Assembly (NCBI GenBank): GCA_024500155.1
Contig: CM044857.1
Location: 45,217,001 to 45,281,000 of the forward strand
Length of the DNA: 64,000 nt
Origin: Chenopodium formosanum
Lineage: Eukaryota > Streptophyta > Magnoliopsida > Caryophyllales > Amaranthaceae
Reading direction: 5' to 3'
Shown here: positions 10,948-24,085 of the stretch, piece after piece
How positions within the stretch are numbered: the stretch's first letter is position 1
Layout: each line of letters starts with the position of its first letter
Made by a program: the position numbers and the translations under genes
Notes under the pieces: generated by a model
What the model saw: the letters and a program-made list of their open reading frames with translations, nothing else
Database searches by the model: none
What the model was told of the DNA's origin: nothing

Positions 10948-13060
10948 TGCTTGTTCAGCGCACTTTTGGAAGTTGTAACTCCCTAAGGAAATCAAAACTT
11001 TATTGAAGTGTCCAAAGTAAGCTGGTTGATTAAAAGAGGTTGAACTTCCTACATGGAGTCACACTTGTGGAGATCAGGAAGCTATTTCTTCCATTTCGGA
11101 CTTCTCAGGAAATTATACTCTCAACGTGTTGGTCAACCAAACAATCTTCGGTCTTCTAGTTCCCTCTCATTACAGCTTCAAATGATTGTCATGTCAATCA
11201 AACAATCTCTATACTTGTTTGTAAAAACAAAATTATTACGACCTTTGGCACAAAGCTCGAAATGGACCACAATGCTTGTTACTCAAAGAGGCGAAGGCTC
11301 CTCTGTCTCTGGAAACTGTTTTCATGCGGAAGCCTCTAAGCACTCTTGAAAATGTAATGTCAGTTTTGGTTCTCTTTAGTTCTAGTCTTGATTCTTGATT
11401 TGAAATTAAGATTGTTTGCATGTATACAGGCATATAAACTTCTTCTATGTCATTATAATTAAACTGTCCTTAAAGATCACATTTCTCATCTATGTCGAGC
11501 TAGAGCATTATAGTGGCATGTTTGACCCTTTGTATGTGATACTCACAAAAGACAGCAGCAGTACTAATAACTCTTTTTAGCTGAATTGACACCTCTAACC
11601 CAATTCAAACCCAACCCATTTACCCGAATTGGCACCTTTAGTACGGAGTAGTGGGAGTACAATAAACAGTAACATTGATAACATTAGATTTTTTAATATT
11701 CTTCGTTTCTTATTTTATGTGATTGATTTCATATGAGACTATTATATGAAGCAGAGGGAGTATTTGAAAAGTTAAAAACTAATCTCGGTGAAATGGGAGT
11801 TAATATCAACATTATAATAAATGGTTGAAGAATTGAACTAGATCAACCTCAATAAATTTGCAACATAATATGTTACCAAGTTGAGCATCATCCACATATT
11901 CTCACATTCTAGAGTTACTAAGTTAAGAATAAATTCTAGTGTGTCATTTCATACACCACATGGTTACGATACACAACCAGCCAATAGCTTGAGACCATTT
12001 GTTAAATACTACAGCCCTATGAAAAAGCCTTCACCTCACTGAACCTCTCCTCTTCAGCACCTTTGCTGGGTTCACCTGTGTGTCCAGCATCACTGATTCT
12101 TGGCATAACACTGTATTTATAAAGGAGTAATCAAATATTAGTCTTTGCTAGTAGTGATGACCAATGAGAGTAATAAAGCACAACTAACGTAATGCAGCAT
12201 TCCAGTAAAGGAGGCTATGACACTGAAAACAACCAAATGAAAAAGTAAGTGGGCATATCAAATTGTTAATATCTTTTACAAGCCTATTTGATAGTTAATA
12301 TGACCGAGATCTTTCTTGGTTAAGCTTAGCTCAGTTCTGCATAACTTGGACAACTTGTTAGGATTGGAAACTTCACACTTGACTCAAGTCACAACAACTT
12401 ACAACTAACGTTGAGCACAAGGTGAATTTAGGTAACAAGTCCAGCCAATAAGATAAACTCCAGTACAAGTTTTATTATTTGCTTGATTGGGACTCAACCA
12501 AACTAAATGTAAGTAGCTCAAAAAAAGGGTTCTCTTGTCATCACGCCCAAAAGTATAGACCATTAATGATGGGATATTTTGCATTAAAAAATAACCTAAT
12601 TAAGGGACCATTTGGTGAGAGACAATAGGATCTTCAAAAGAACCAACCAGCTTACAAGAAGATAAGAGGAAAAACGAAGGTGAAAACTGAATTACTTCTA
12701 GAAAGAACAAGTCCATGTATGTGTATTACTAATGGAGTGTATAAATTCATCAATGTACAATTTTCCTCAACGATAACTATTCTAGCAATCACACTATGAT
12801 TAGAAGCTTAAAGGGAAATATTAAAGACTGTCCCCCATACCACCACAGACACACACACACACACATACACACAAATAGTCCATAGTTCATAATCATAAAG
12901 CAATTGAAATCTGCCAGATAAAATCAACAAGTACAAAAGAATTTGGTTATACACAATAATTTAAGGAAGCAGGTTATTCATTCAAACATTACCATATGAA
13001 AGCAACGATTTTGTGTTCAAATGTGTTTGTGTTCCAAAAAAATACCTTGTTATGTTCATA
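10948..13060. other. PDXK 3' UTR and intergenic spacer
   Basis: The first roughly 450 bases are the likely PDXK 3' UTR. The rest is AT-rich, with a (CA)n tract near 12845-12875. On the minus strand two exon-like pieces are visible (about 12192-12226, and about 12027-12112 ending in a stop with a protein-like GEPSKGAEEERF stretch), both with AG acceptors. They could be 3' exons of the kelch-type gene's transcript or remnants of another gene. Confidence 0.3.
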
Positions 13061-14470
13061 TCATGGGTTTAACTTCAGCTTTTGTATCGCATCTTCTGCT
13101 AATCTAGTATGTTCAAAGTTTGTTTCAGATCTGTAACAAAGCAAGTTATCCAAAAAGTAATTACTACTAAAAACATAAAAAGAGATCAAATTAATTTACA
13201 AGACATAGAATTTGATACTACTCAGGAAGTTAGGATAGACTTACAATAAGAAAGCATTTTCAAGCTTGCAATGAAGTTGTAGTTCTTGTGAATCAGGAAT
13301 AACACAATTGAAACAGCCCATGAACATGGCCGTGACAGAAGAAGGACCATGAAGGTTGTTACACATACGTACGACCGAGAAATGAAAATCATATTGTGTA
13401 ACAGGGGATGACATAGAGAGAGGGGAGTAACAGCTCCAAACGATACAAAAAAAATCATCATGAAGATGCATAAACACCTTAACGTCCCCATCATCAAAAT
13501 GAAGGAAAGGAGGTTCATGTGTAAGACCTACAATGCCGCCTTTACGAAGCTCCTTAGTATCCCAATCATAAGAGCAAACGCCGAAAGAAGACTCTGGCGT
13601 CGAATAGAGCCAATAAATAGAGCTTGACGCAGAAACAAAACCCGCAGTAGTTTGAAAGAATGCAAGGTCGTTTACGAGTTTGGAATAAGGATGATTTTTT
13701 GCATTGTAAGTCTTGTTGTCTAAAGCATCCCATGCTTTCCAAGAATTGCGTTCAATATCATAAACACAAACATATTTAGGGGTGCGATAACGATCAATCT
13801 TACAAATAACCACCAAAATCTTATCGCCTTTAACGGGATTAATAATTGGTGCAACTTGTAAACGGCAACCATGCCAAGGAAATGGTGGGTTTGGAAGTGG
13901 GGAAAAGGTAGCAGAGATAGGATCAAACACTTCCGCAAAAATATCATAATTTTGGTTACGATTTAGAAAATCAGAGAAAAAATAAATTTTGGTACCAACT
14001 TAACAGTAATAAGGATAAATCCTAGGAGATAGGAATTGAGCATTTTGTATGATCCATTCATGACTTATAGAGAAATCGCAAAAAGGCAATTAGAGATTCA
14101 GTTGACTCACCCTGAGGCTCAGCAAAACTATAAATGGTAGAACCAATACATTCACTGAAAGAGTGTGATTGTAATTCACACGGCATTATATCTTCTTCCA
14201 AAGATAGAATTTTCTGAGAAAACCGCATCGGATCAGATCAGATGTCATGTCATGTTCAAGGTGGATATACGAACACGGACTCGATTGTGATGATGACCAG
14301 ATGTTAATCAATGCTTCCGAAATATCCACCTTGAACCACGAATAAACACCAAAAGGTCGGGTCTGCACGCAGAACACATATTTCCGAGACGAAATATTAG
14401 GGTTTTCGCTTTCAAATTGGGAAATTGGGGTTTTTGCACCTCTCTTTTGTGCTCTCCTCTTCCTCTCCAT
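13061..14470 (-). pseudogene. Kelch-repeat-like gene, exon 1 disrupted by a 5-bp duplication
   Basis: Three exons fit: 14111-14470, 13245-13998, 13061-13130, with GTGAGT and GTAAGT donors. Without one copy of a tandem GATCA GATCA (14231-14240) exon 1 stays open from its ATG at 14470 and joins in phase, giving about 392 aa. With the duplication the frame shifts and stops after 94 codons. Kelch-type features: YSWFKVDI near residue 40, a GSTIYSF blade, VGTKIYFFSDF at the exon 1/2 junction, then FDPISATFSPLPNPPFP and similar beta-propeller segments. No F-box is seen. Re-initiation at the ATG at 14228, inside exon 1, could give a shorter protein. Low divergence elsewhere suggests a recent loss, an allele-specific break or an assembly error. 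Confidence 0.7.
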
Positions 14471-15635
14471 CAGATCAATTTAATTTAGGATTTTTCTTCG
14501 TTTAAAAATGCAAGAGGGTCAATTTACAAATGCAGGAGGATTTTTCGTTTTCGCCGAGAAGCTGTCTGTGGAAGGTGGAGACAAAGAAGATGATGATGGA
14601 AATGGTGGGAAGGTAGTTTTAAGCTCCTTCAATGGTAGTTTGGTTTGGGTGGGAACTGGGAGGTGGTTGGAGCTACTTTAATGGTGGTTTGGGTTGAAAT
14701 CAGGCAAAGAAGACGATCCCTTTCCAAATCCAAAAAAAAGGGCAAACCACTAACATCAGTTAAGATCTAACTGAATGACGTGGCAAAGCATATTGTCAAA
14801 TTATTACAGAATTGCCACCGAGAGAAGATGTTTCTCTCGTGTTTATCTTCTTTTCTTCACGTTTTTGACAACAAATACTAGTAAAAACTTTACACTTTTT
14901 TTCCACCTCATTGAGAATGCTAATCGGAATTAAGAAACATTATATTGCATTGCATATGAAAGAATAGCTTGAGATAAAAAAATTTCCTTCCAACCCTTAG
15001 CTTTTTCCAAGATTAAATACGGCTTTTTTAAAATCCTCAATGTATTAAGAAATTATATTGCATTTTCTGTTACCCACATTAAAAGAGTGCAAAGTCTAAA
15101 GTGTTGAAAAATGTATTCCACAATGAAAAACAAGAAAATTATATCCAATTTATAAGGTTAAAGGACTACTTCCCTCATTGTCATATAATACAACCTTTTT
15201 GGTCGTATATAATGAACACTCTCGTAACGGGTATGGCCCAAGCATATTAAAGGCTTTGTTTAGCTGGAATCTGTGTGTGAGAGGGGAATGCAAGGGGTGA
15301 GAGCAATTTGGATTGGAAAAAATTATGGTTCTGTTGTACTGCCTAGAATCAATTCACAAATCGGGCTACTCATAATACTCTAACACAAACAACAAACAGA
15401 GAAAGCAGTTACGAAGTAGTATAACTTTGCTTGACTAGGAGGTACAAATTACACAAAATGTAAATGCATTCAACCATATATTACAATTTCCAAAAATATA
15501 TGAACTCTGGCCATGTCATGCTTGATTGTTACTTCTAACTCTTGAAACATGCAAATTTGATAAGAGTGGTAGACAACCCAAGTTTGACAGTTATCAGCTG
15601 TTTGCAAATTTTGGGGTGAATATGTGCTCTGAGGT
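14471..15635. other. Spacer: kelch-gene promoter and MIA40 3' UTR
   Basis: Holds the upstream region of the kelch-type gene on the left and the 3' UTR of MIA40 on the right (about 15450-15635). No further gene or clear transposon is seen. Confidence 0.4.
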
Positions 15636-17493
15636 CTACAGTCTAGGTTTAGGACTTTGGGATTCCAATGACCATTTTGGTGGATGTATTCTGTAATTAG
15701 AAGATGACTCAACTGTCTCCTTCACTTGATGATCTCCCGCAATATCCTCTGGAAATGCATTTGGATTGGTTTTTATACAGCTTTGCAATGCCACAAATGG
15801 ATGCACACAATCTGAGCCCTGAAAACAAAGAAACAAAAGGCATGACTCAATCATGACCCAGCTAAGGAGATGTCCTCAATTGCTCGAAAGAATGAATAGC
15901 ATCGATAATTCCATTACAGATTATTAACCAAATTTACAGACATTATTTCCTTCCCAGTCCTCACATGAATAGTCACACCATCTACACTATAGTGTAACCT
16001 CCACCCATAAACATTAATGATCATTAACCAGTTATTCTTAAAATATTAATCAAACTTTTTCACTGGAATTGAGTTAGATTGCATGAATTGTAACTAAATT
16101 ACACATCACTGTATTGCCTTTCAAATATAATACTATGAAAAAAGCTGTTAATAGATTCTATAGAGAAACTAACGAACCACTAGCCTACCATGTGCACTCA
16201 CCTTTTCTTCCGCAGTGCTCATAAGAAAACAGAGGAAGGCCTCCGAAAATTGACTACCACATGGGCCTTTTTGCAAGTCAGCTATACATGGGCATTCCAG
16301 CGCCTTTCTAGCTTTTGAATCAATAGACTGTAAGTAATACATACAGCTCATTTAGGAAAGAACAATAAAATACATGGAGATTTGATCTTGAAGATATAAC
16401 AAAGATACTTCAAAAGAGCTCAATTACCTCAGTCTCGCTATCACCGTTTGCTGCTGCCTCTGCAACACCAAAAGATATTATATAAGCTCAAAATACTATC
16501 AATACATCCATTAGAAATAACATGCACAAACATAGATGAAATTTCCAATTATAATCAATTTGACATATTATAAGAGACAAGAATAGCCTTGCAACATGTA
16601 AAGATACTACTGTAATGCCCAGCTCCTGTCAATTATTGGGTTATGCATTCAGCACAACTAGCCTTAACCATACACCCAAGCAAGTCAAGCACATGTCTCT
16701 GCCAATGGATTTATAGCCTAAATGACTAAGTAATCTTTCAACCTAGAAACTACTTACACAGAACAATTACCTCCATGGCCTTCCTTTGCTAAGGTGGATT
16801 GTGGTTCACTTCTGCTTTATACATGCCTATTCACATCTATTATACATCCATGCCCTGTCTTTTCGGCTCATTTCATGACCCAAACTAACACCTTCAAGAA
16901 AGCATCTTATATAAGCATAACATAACATCCTTCACTTGTTGCTAATTTTTGAAGATGGAAGAACAGCATATCATAAAACTAAAAGTTGTTGTATTAGTAG
17001 CCTCTAAATTGCATGTAATTTACTCAAAAGTTCCAAACACTTCATTGGAGTTAATTATGAATTTTATATACACAAATACTGTATTATTCTAGCTCAAATT
17101 TCTGGCGAAAACTATAAGGCAAAATAAATAAAAATTAAAAAAAAAAATGACATATCAATTCTGATCAATCTTTAAAATTTAACAGTGGATCAAACTTTAT
17201 CAGTCAAGACCAATTCCTAGAATATAATTATTGTTATCAATCAAACTCCCCAGAATGTTCCTATCGACATTTCTCGATTCTAATCAATCGTTACATTTAA
17301 CAGAAATCAATAAACTAAGGAGGGTAATTTTGCAGAAAAAGTGCAATCAAATTAATCATATCAAAGTTGAAGGAAACCCCAAAAGAAGATTGGAAGGAAA
17401 TAGACCTGCAATTAGAGATTCCATGGAAGAAGGTGGGGCCTTTGAGGTATCATCAATGGCGGGCGCGGAAGTGTGACTTTGAGATTGACCCAT
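15636..17493 (-). CDS. MIA40: MIA40, mitochondrial intermembrane space import oxidoreductase, 4 exons
   Basis: Exons 17406-17493, 16428-16459, 16202-16327, 15636-15818 join in phase to 142 aa. MIA40 receives cysteine-rich precursors in the mitochondrial intermembrane space (and peroxisomes in plants), oxidises them, and passes electrons to the sulfhydryl oxidase ERV1. The redox CPC motif is at residues 52-54, followed by the twin CX9C pairs C63/C73 and C86/C96 of the CHCH fold; the conserved GPCGSQFSEAFLCFL core is complete. The N-terminal exon (MGQSQSHTS...) is short and has no membrane anchor, as in plant MIA40. The C-terminal tail is variable. All splice sites are canonical. Nothing is missing, so the gene should be functional. 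Confidence 0.96.
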
Positions 17494-18900
17494 TTTCTAC
17501 TTCTCTAGCTTTGCTGCTCACGAGTTAGTTAGTTACTAGGGTCACCGAGTTAATCTCATTGCCTCATTGGTAAGGAAAAAGAAGAGAAATGAGAATTGAG
17601 GAAAGGGAAAAGAAAGGAAATAGTCTGTTTTGTTCACCTTATTTTCACTTATTTCAGGTTTGTTCAAATAATTTCAGATAAGTTCAGATCAGGTTTAATA
17701 AGTTCTGACAAGGGTTACCCAAGTACGAATTACAACTAAAATAAGTTTTAATAAGGTGTAAAGTTCAGATAAGTTCAGGTAAGTTCAGATAAGTTCAAAT
17801 CAGTGAAAATCAGATGAATAGAACACACCCAAGTGTTTTTATTTTCCAACATTCGGTTAATAAAGGAAAAGGTCCTATTAATCTAGCATGGTAGGAGGGA
17901 CCTTTGACCAATTTTGAAAGGAAGGGAAAACTAAATTTTTTAAACGAACTTTCTTTTTATTACGTATTATCAATTAACTGTTGGTGTAGTAGTGATTGGG
18001 ATTACATTTGGTAGGGAGAATCCGTGTTTGATCCCCTGCAACAACAATTGGGAAAAGACTGAAACTTAACCACTCACAATTGATCCTCGAATCTGAATTA
18101 GCCCAATGGGTGAACTAGGTAGAACAACAAAAAAAAAAAAAAAAAAAAAAAAAAAATTCCTTTATTTTTCTTTGGATTCCCATGTCAATTATTCAATTAA
18201 ACACATGATTATATTCCTTTCCTTTTTTTGTTGATATCCAAATTCCTTCAATAAAAAAGGGCTTAATGGTATGTTACCATCCTCACAACACCCTATTTTC
18301 CTTCTTTTTTTTTTTTGACGGGTATCCTATTTTCATCTAAGCCCTTTTTTCACTTATTTTATTTAAAATAATCACCACAAAAAAACGCAAAAGGCTATAT
18401 TTCACTTGCTTTTAAATAAAATAAAATATATTTGGAAAAAAATGATTTAAATAATCCAACTTTAAAATCGGAAAATAAAATAATCTCATCTAATTTTTTT
18501 TCTCTATCTAGATCTTCTCTTTCGATCTCTCCATGCTTCCCCTGCTTTGGCGAGGAAGAGAATTAAGGGGAACCAGGCCTCGAAGAACAAGGAATCAACA
18601 ATTGATCTTGGTAAGCTTGTTGTGGATTCGTATAGTCCAATTGCTCAAGGATAGAAAACTAGGTCGAAATGAGATGATATTGCTGAGGAATTGGACTCTT
18701 GTTCTTTAGGTATATGATTTGACACTAAATCGGGTAGTTCTACATGGTATGTATCTTGGTCGTGTGCAACTTCCTTCGATTTCCTTGATATCTAAGTTTT
18801 TGGATGACATTGTTTACATCATTAATAATTTCTTTTCCAATTTCATTATTATTCACTAACTTATTATCAATTTTTTGTTGGACAGCTTCTATAGGTCTAG
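17494..18900. other. Spacer with GTTCAG-rich repeat and coding-like remnant
   Basis: Upstream region of MIA40. About 17625-17835 is rich in AAGTTCAGAT-like units, opens with TCTGTTTTGTTCACC and ends with GAATAGAACACAC, so it may be a distant relative of the TTCAG foldback MITEs. A long A run lies at 18127-18157. About 18530-18720 (+) reads partly as protein but has stops in every frame; it looks like a gene or LINE fragment I cannot name. Confidence 0.35.
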
Positions 18901-19331
18901 TGTAGACACATAATCAAATCTCCTTGACCCAAACTTGGTGATAAGTGGCCTTTTTACCGCCAATTGGCCAGCTTGCAATATTTATTTTAAATTAATCCAC
19001 CTAATGCAATTCATTGCTAGCCCAAACACTCATTTAAACCCTTTTCATAGCCAAAAATCCACAAATTTTGCCTCATTTCTCAATTCTTGACCGCAATCCA
19101 AAACCGAGCAAATTTAATTTTTCTCCATCAGCAAAAATATTTCTTCAGAGTTAATCTTTTCCGTACCTAGCCTATAAATATGGACTTGTTTCTAGGGTTC
19201 AACATAATAATTTGACAGCATTACAAGTCTATTATTACAACATAATTCGGCACATCCCTTTCAAGCAATTTGAAATTTCTGTGCAATGCTTGAGTTCTAC
19301 TCTTTTTACTTAGGTGTAAAAGGTTTAATAT
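18901..19331 (+). mobile_element. Probable LTR fragment (5' part)
   Basis: Begins with TGTAGACACA, a common LTR start, and carries a TATA-like CCTATAAATA at 19171-19180 followed by a leader-like stretch. The right part is cut by the solo LTR at 19332. No matching second LTR or TSD was found, so the call rests on the ends and the promoter-like layout only. Confidence 0.4.
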
Positions 19332-20771
19332 TGATATGTCTATTTTATATAGTGATTTACCCCCGTCCCTTGGTCATATTTAGGAGTATTTTTGACTCTA
19401 TAGAGTCACTTTTATTACTAATATGCGTTTTCTAGTGTTTTTGTAGATTTGATATTGTTTTATAGGAAATTGCAGATTTGGAGTTTTTTCCCGGACTTAT
19501 TGGAGCCACTACGAGCATTGGAGAAGTATGACAACATTTCAAAGCCCAAGACCGAGTTGGAGTAATCAAACTGGTGACTAAGGGCTCGACGAAGAAGAGT
19601 TCGAGGCATTGGACTAAGTTATAAAGACTCAAGGAGGAAATCCGGATTGGGCCAAGAAATAGCCCAATCGAGAAGTCCTTTGCCCGAGAGCTCGCCCGAC
19701 CAGGAAGGCCCTCACCCTGAGGTGCGCCCGGCGGGGCGAGGTAGAAGGAGGATGGCTGCCCTACGCCCTGAAGCGCGCCCGACCGGGCGCGAGCGAGGAT
19801 CCCATTGAGCAAAAAGGCGCGCCCGGTCGGGCGAAGCCTTGCCCGACCAGGCGCGTGTTTCTGAGGGATGTTTAGCGTCATTTTTAGTTTTTTTTAACTT
19901 AGGATTTTCTAGCTTAGTATAAATACGTTTTTGTTAAGCTAGATACGATTACGTTTTTTCATTGGTTAATTTCTCAGATTTAATTTAGTTTTAAGCTTTG
20001 GATTATTACTCTTGTTCTCTCTCTATACTTTTGGTTTATGCAATTCATAATTTCCAGTTACTTTGGTTACAATTTCTTCCCTTTTTATTTTCAGTAATTT
20101 AACTGCTTTGATTAATCATGTCTTGCTTATTTGATTTGCTTAGTTTAGATTTTAATATGCGTGAGTAGTTTTATTTCTAGGGTTTGGGGATCCATAAATA
20201 ATATGAAGGGGTGTTTATTTATTATTGATTGTCAATACTTTGATTAATTTCTTATTGATTGATTTAATGCTATGCAATAAGATTTGGCCAAGTTTAATTG
20301 TAAGAGTTATGCAATATTGATACGAGATTCGAGAGATGAAAATTGATGTTTAGGCTTAGTTTTAATAGGTCGGTTAATTTATAAATGGTTAAGTCAAGAT
20401 TCGAAAGATGCGATTTAATACCAGTAGATTAATTCTGTGATTGTAATACGTAGCGAAAGCCCTTTATGATCTAATTAATTAATGCATTGATAAATTGTTG
20501 TGTTTTACCCTGTAATATTATTTATTGGTGAACCTATACCCTAGGTTTTGATTTATTGATTTCTCCCTAGTTTAATTTGCTTTAGTTTATTTATTCTCCT
20601 TAGTTTAATTCCATTAACAACAATTTGATTACTTGATGATTTAGATTAAATTAATTAATTAGGAATATAAAGACTTATTTCCCTATGGATTCAACTCTAT
20701 ACTTCCCTATTTGTTTTAGTTAGAGGACTTAGGAATTGCTTTTGATTAGGAGATACAACTTTATTCTGTCA
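19332..20771 (+). mobile_element. Solo LTR, family A (TSD AATAT)
   Basis: A 1,440-bp sequence running from TGATATGTC to TTCTGTCA, flanked by AATAT at 19327-19331 and 20772-20776. It is homologous along its length to the interrupted copy at 32324-39179, which has its own TSD, so both ends are supported by two independent insertions. No internal region or second LTR is present, which indicates LTR-LTR recombination. A GC-rich block (19660-19860) carries repeated palindromic CCCGACCGGGCG-type motifs. The 149-residue minus-strand frame across this block is low-complexity and not a gene. Confidence 0.85.
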
Positions 20772-20776
20772 AATAT

Positions 20777-21339
20777 CCGTGCGTTTTAAAGCTATCTCTA
20801 TTTTTATAATTATAATTATTGCAATTTAATTTATATTTTATAATTATGATTATTGCAATATAAAATATAGGTGGTAAATTTTAGTGTTTGGAAAAAAAAA
20901 AGTAGGTGGTAAATTTCAAAAAAAAAAAAATATTGTTGGTGGTATTACTAAACTTGTCAAAAAAAATCCTTTTATTTAATTTGCTAGTAACATGAAAAGT
21001 TTACAATTATGATTTGGATGGTTTGAGTACGTCCTAATAATATTATTGTGTTGCTACCAATATATATGTTGTATGTTTGATGTATTTTGATCACTTTTGC
21101 ATGTTTTAACAAGAATATGTAATGGAAAATCATGCATATAGATAATTTGGACAATCGATTTGTGTTCCCTTTTAGTATTTTAAACTTAATAAGTGATTAC
21201 AATATTTAGAAATATATGTGCATTAAATATTTAAATATTCAACCAATTTAATAACATTAGTTTGGAGTGAATTGAACTTTGATTCTATGTCAATTGAAAC
21301 GCAAATTAATACTATCAACTTATGCTTTTAATTCATTAA
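20777..21339. other. AT-rich spacer
   Basis: Nothing beyond A/T runs is recognised. Confidence 0.4.
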
Positions 21340-21860
21340 CTAGTCCGGGGCCCGGGCGATACCCTAGGTTATGTTTTAATACAAAATGAAAAAATTACCT
21401 TGAGTTTAAATAATATTTTGGAACCAATTCCTTAAGTTTAAATAATAAAATTAAAATGGTAAAATTACCTTGAGAGCTACAGTAGTATTTGTTTAACAAT
21501 TAAGTAAGGAATTACATATAATGCTTAATGAAAAGTTATAATTCATATATGATTGTTAATTAAGTAATAGGGTGACATTAATTGCGGAATAGTAGTAATG
21601 AAAAGTTGGGAATTTCAAGTGATGTAATGGTTCAAATCTAATCAAAATACTAATGTGTTGTCATGTCATCATCTATGTGGCGCTATGTCATAAATGTTAT
21701 GATGACAAAGTATGACCCATGTTATTGATATGTTAATCTCTTGGATTTTAATAATATTATAGATTTGATCTTCAACATAATTAAGCATTATTGAGCCAAA
21801 GTTATTAGAATTATCGAGTATATATATGATAACGTTTTAATTCAGATTTCTTGTACTCAG
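21340..21860 (-). mobile_element. Helitron-like 3' terminus
   Basis: On the minus strand the sequence ends in a GC-rich CCCGGGCCCCGG block followed by ACTAG and a T flank, the pattern of a Helitron 3' end (hairpin, then CTRR, inserted before T). The 5' terminus was not located, so the right coordinate is a guess. Confidence 0.4.
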
Positions 21861-21867
21861 TATTTCC

Positions 21868-22400
21868 TGCAAGCGCCAGTACGCTGCATCGTACAACCGT
21901 TTTGCATGAAAGAACATAATATAGAAAAGTGAAGAACATATAACTATAATGAAAATAACATACTATTAAAATGCAATAAACATATACCTAGAGTGAATTG
22001 AACATATTATTAAAATGCAATGAACATATACCCAGAGTGAAAAAGAACTTATTTACACCAAAACAGAGTGAAAAGAACATCTGTTCATGTTCTTTGATTA
22101 TCAGTATAATGTGCTTTTATTTGTTACATAATACTCATTGCTTATTGTTTAATGTTTTTTGAATTTTGTCTTCAAATTATGGTGGATATATATAAATAAT
22201 GTTCATTACATAATATTATCATGTTCTTTATTAATATTACAGATATTCTTTAGATTAAAAAAAAAAAACATAAAATTATTGGATGTTCTTTATAAAATAA
22301 CTATATGTTCTTTACAAAACAGTTGTATGTTCTTACAAAACAGCTACATGTGCATTCCGCGTTTTTTGTCTGTACCAAGCATGGTACAGTCGCATGTACC
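21868..22400. mobile_element. Foldback element with GAACAT arms
   Basis: The left arm repeats AGAACAT/GAACATA many times and the right arm repeats the complement ATGTTCTTT, giving a large imperfect inverted repeat. Outer ends also pair loosely (around GTACGCTGCATCGTAC on the left and GTACCAAGCATGGTAC on the right). The same arm motif appears in the larger element at 33274-38720. No TSD was identified. Confidence 0.45.
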
Positions 22401-23543
22401 TTAAAATTTTCAGTCCTCGAATTATCCTAAATTGCTTGATTACTTACAAATTTAACATAACGATACTTAAATTAATAGCAATAATATTGATTTTTTTTAA
22501 TAACAAAGTTTACTTATAAGCAGTACACAAGCTCGCTGATTTAATCGGAATACAATAACTTTGTACTTCAGAAATTATATACGGAGTACTACTGAAACAA
22601 CTAAACGATACCTCAAAAACAAGAATGAACTACGAGTAACATATACCGATATTAATATTCTAATAGCAGTGTTATACTCTAAATAACAATATCAAAACAG
22701 TCAATGATGTTTTTCCAACACTTTAGTGATCGACAAAAAGTTCCCACCGCGGTATAGTCTCTATAGACGACCATACATGGTAATGACTAGTGGGCAATAC
22801 TTCCTCATCATCCATGTATAATATAAGAGGCACAGATCATACCTGAACAAGTTAAAAAAGTTACATAAATTAGATCTAAAGTTGAGAACAGAAAACACTT
22901 AAATTAACAAACAAAAGTAAAAATTACCTGATCTAACTGATTGTAATCGAGTCCCTTTGGACCGTTACGAAAGAAATCCAATAGATATGGAATTCTAGGA
23001 CCAAGCTTAAGTATGATTTCGAAGTACGCAACAGGAATAGCAAATGGAAATAACTTGATCAACTCCTTGTCAATGTTTTCAACATCGACATTGACACTTC
23101 CGGCAGACCGCTATAAACCATGAACAAATGAATTTTTAAGTATTTACCACTTTCCAAAACTAAGAGAAAATATTTCTACAGTAGTATAAAAATTACCTTC
23201 ATATGCTCTATATGTTCGTATACGTTTTTATGATATGGTATCATACCACTTGCGCTGCTGTACAAATGTTGTTGATTTGTCCACACATTTATCAAGTCTT
23301 GGTCTCGCATAGCGCTACGGTTGAAATTCCGCAACATACGATAACCAGTGAACGTAACATGCACATCAAACAGGTTCTTTACCCCTAGTTTCTTATCCTC
23401 TATTTGGAGTGTGCGGAGGTTGCAATATGAGGCACAAAAGGAATTCTCTGACGAAGATCCCAAAATATTGGGGCATGACAAACACAATAGGATATTCTCC
23501 TACCAAATAATAAATCTAAATCAATACATTTAAATATAAATAA

Positions 23544-24085
23544 GGAAATTTTGTGAACAACTATCGCAAAATTCCAAATTTTGCGAACAACTACCTTTAT
23601 TTTATTTTTTTTACGAACAACTACCATAAACTTTGTATTTATTTTGTTACCACTACCAGTTAAAGATGGACGTTTGCTTGCCGTATGTGGGGCCCACCTT
23701 TCGTCCTTTTCCCTCCAACTATCTCTCCTTTATATTAACGATCTTTCCCCTAATTAGATACTCTCTGTTTCTTTGAATGTTTGTCTTCAAAAAATTTTAG
23801 GGCATAGGTAAAATTGCTCACCTAAAGATTGAATTCAAGCTATAGGATTGAAAAAACATTTAATATTAATTCATTTTCTTAATCTTTCTTATGATTTCTG
23901 GTTAATTGTTCATTTATTTGTGTATTGAACGAATTAGGGTGGGCCCCACATATAGCAAGCAAACGTCCATCAACTAGTAGGGGTAACAAAACAAATACAA
24001 AGTTTGTGGTAGTTGTTCGCCAAAAAAAAAAATAAAGGTAGTTGTTCGCAAAAGTTCTTTTATGGTAGTTATTCGCAAAATTTCC
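23544..24085. mobile_element. Non-autonomous MULE-like element in an intron
   Basis: Inverted arms of about 170 bp start GGAAATTTTG and contain GCGAACAACTACC units and a GTGGGGCCCACC box. The flanking 9-bp repeats TATAAATAA (23535-23543) and TATAAACAA (24086-24094) differ at one base. It has no coding capacity and sits in intron 4 of the unrecognised gene. Confidence 0.8.

Noticed and set aside
19432..19881. 149-residue minus-strand frame rich in Pro/Gly/Arg
   Set aside because: Lies wholly in a solo LTR and is produced by GC palindromic repeats; no domain.
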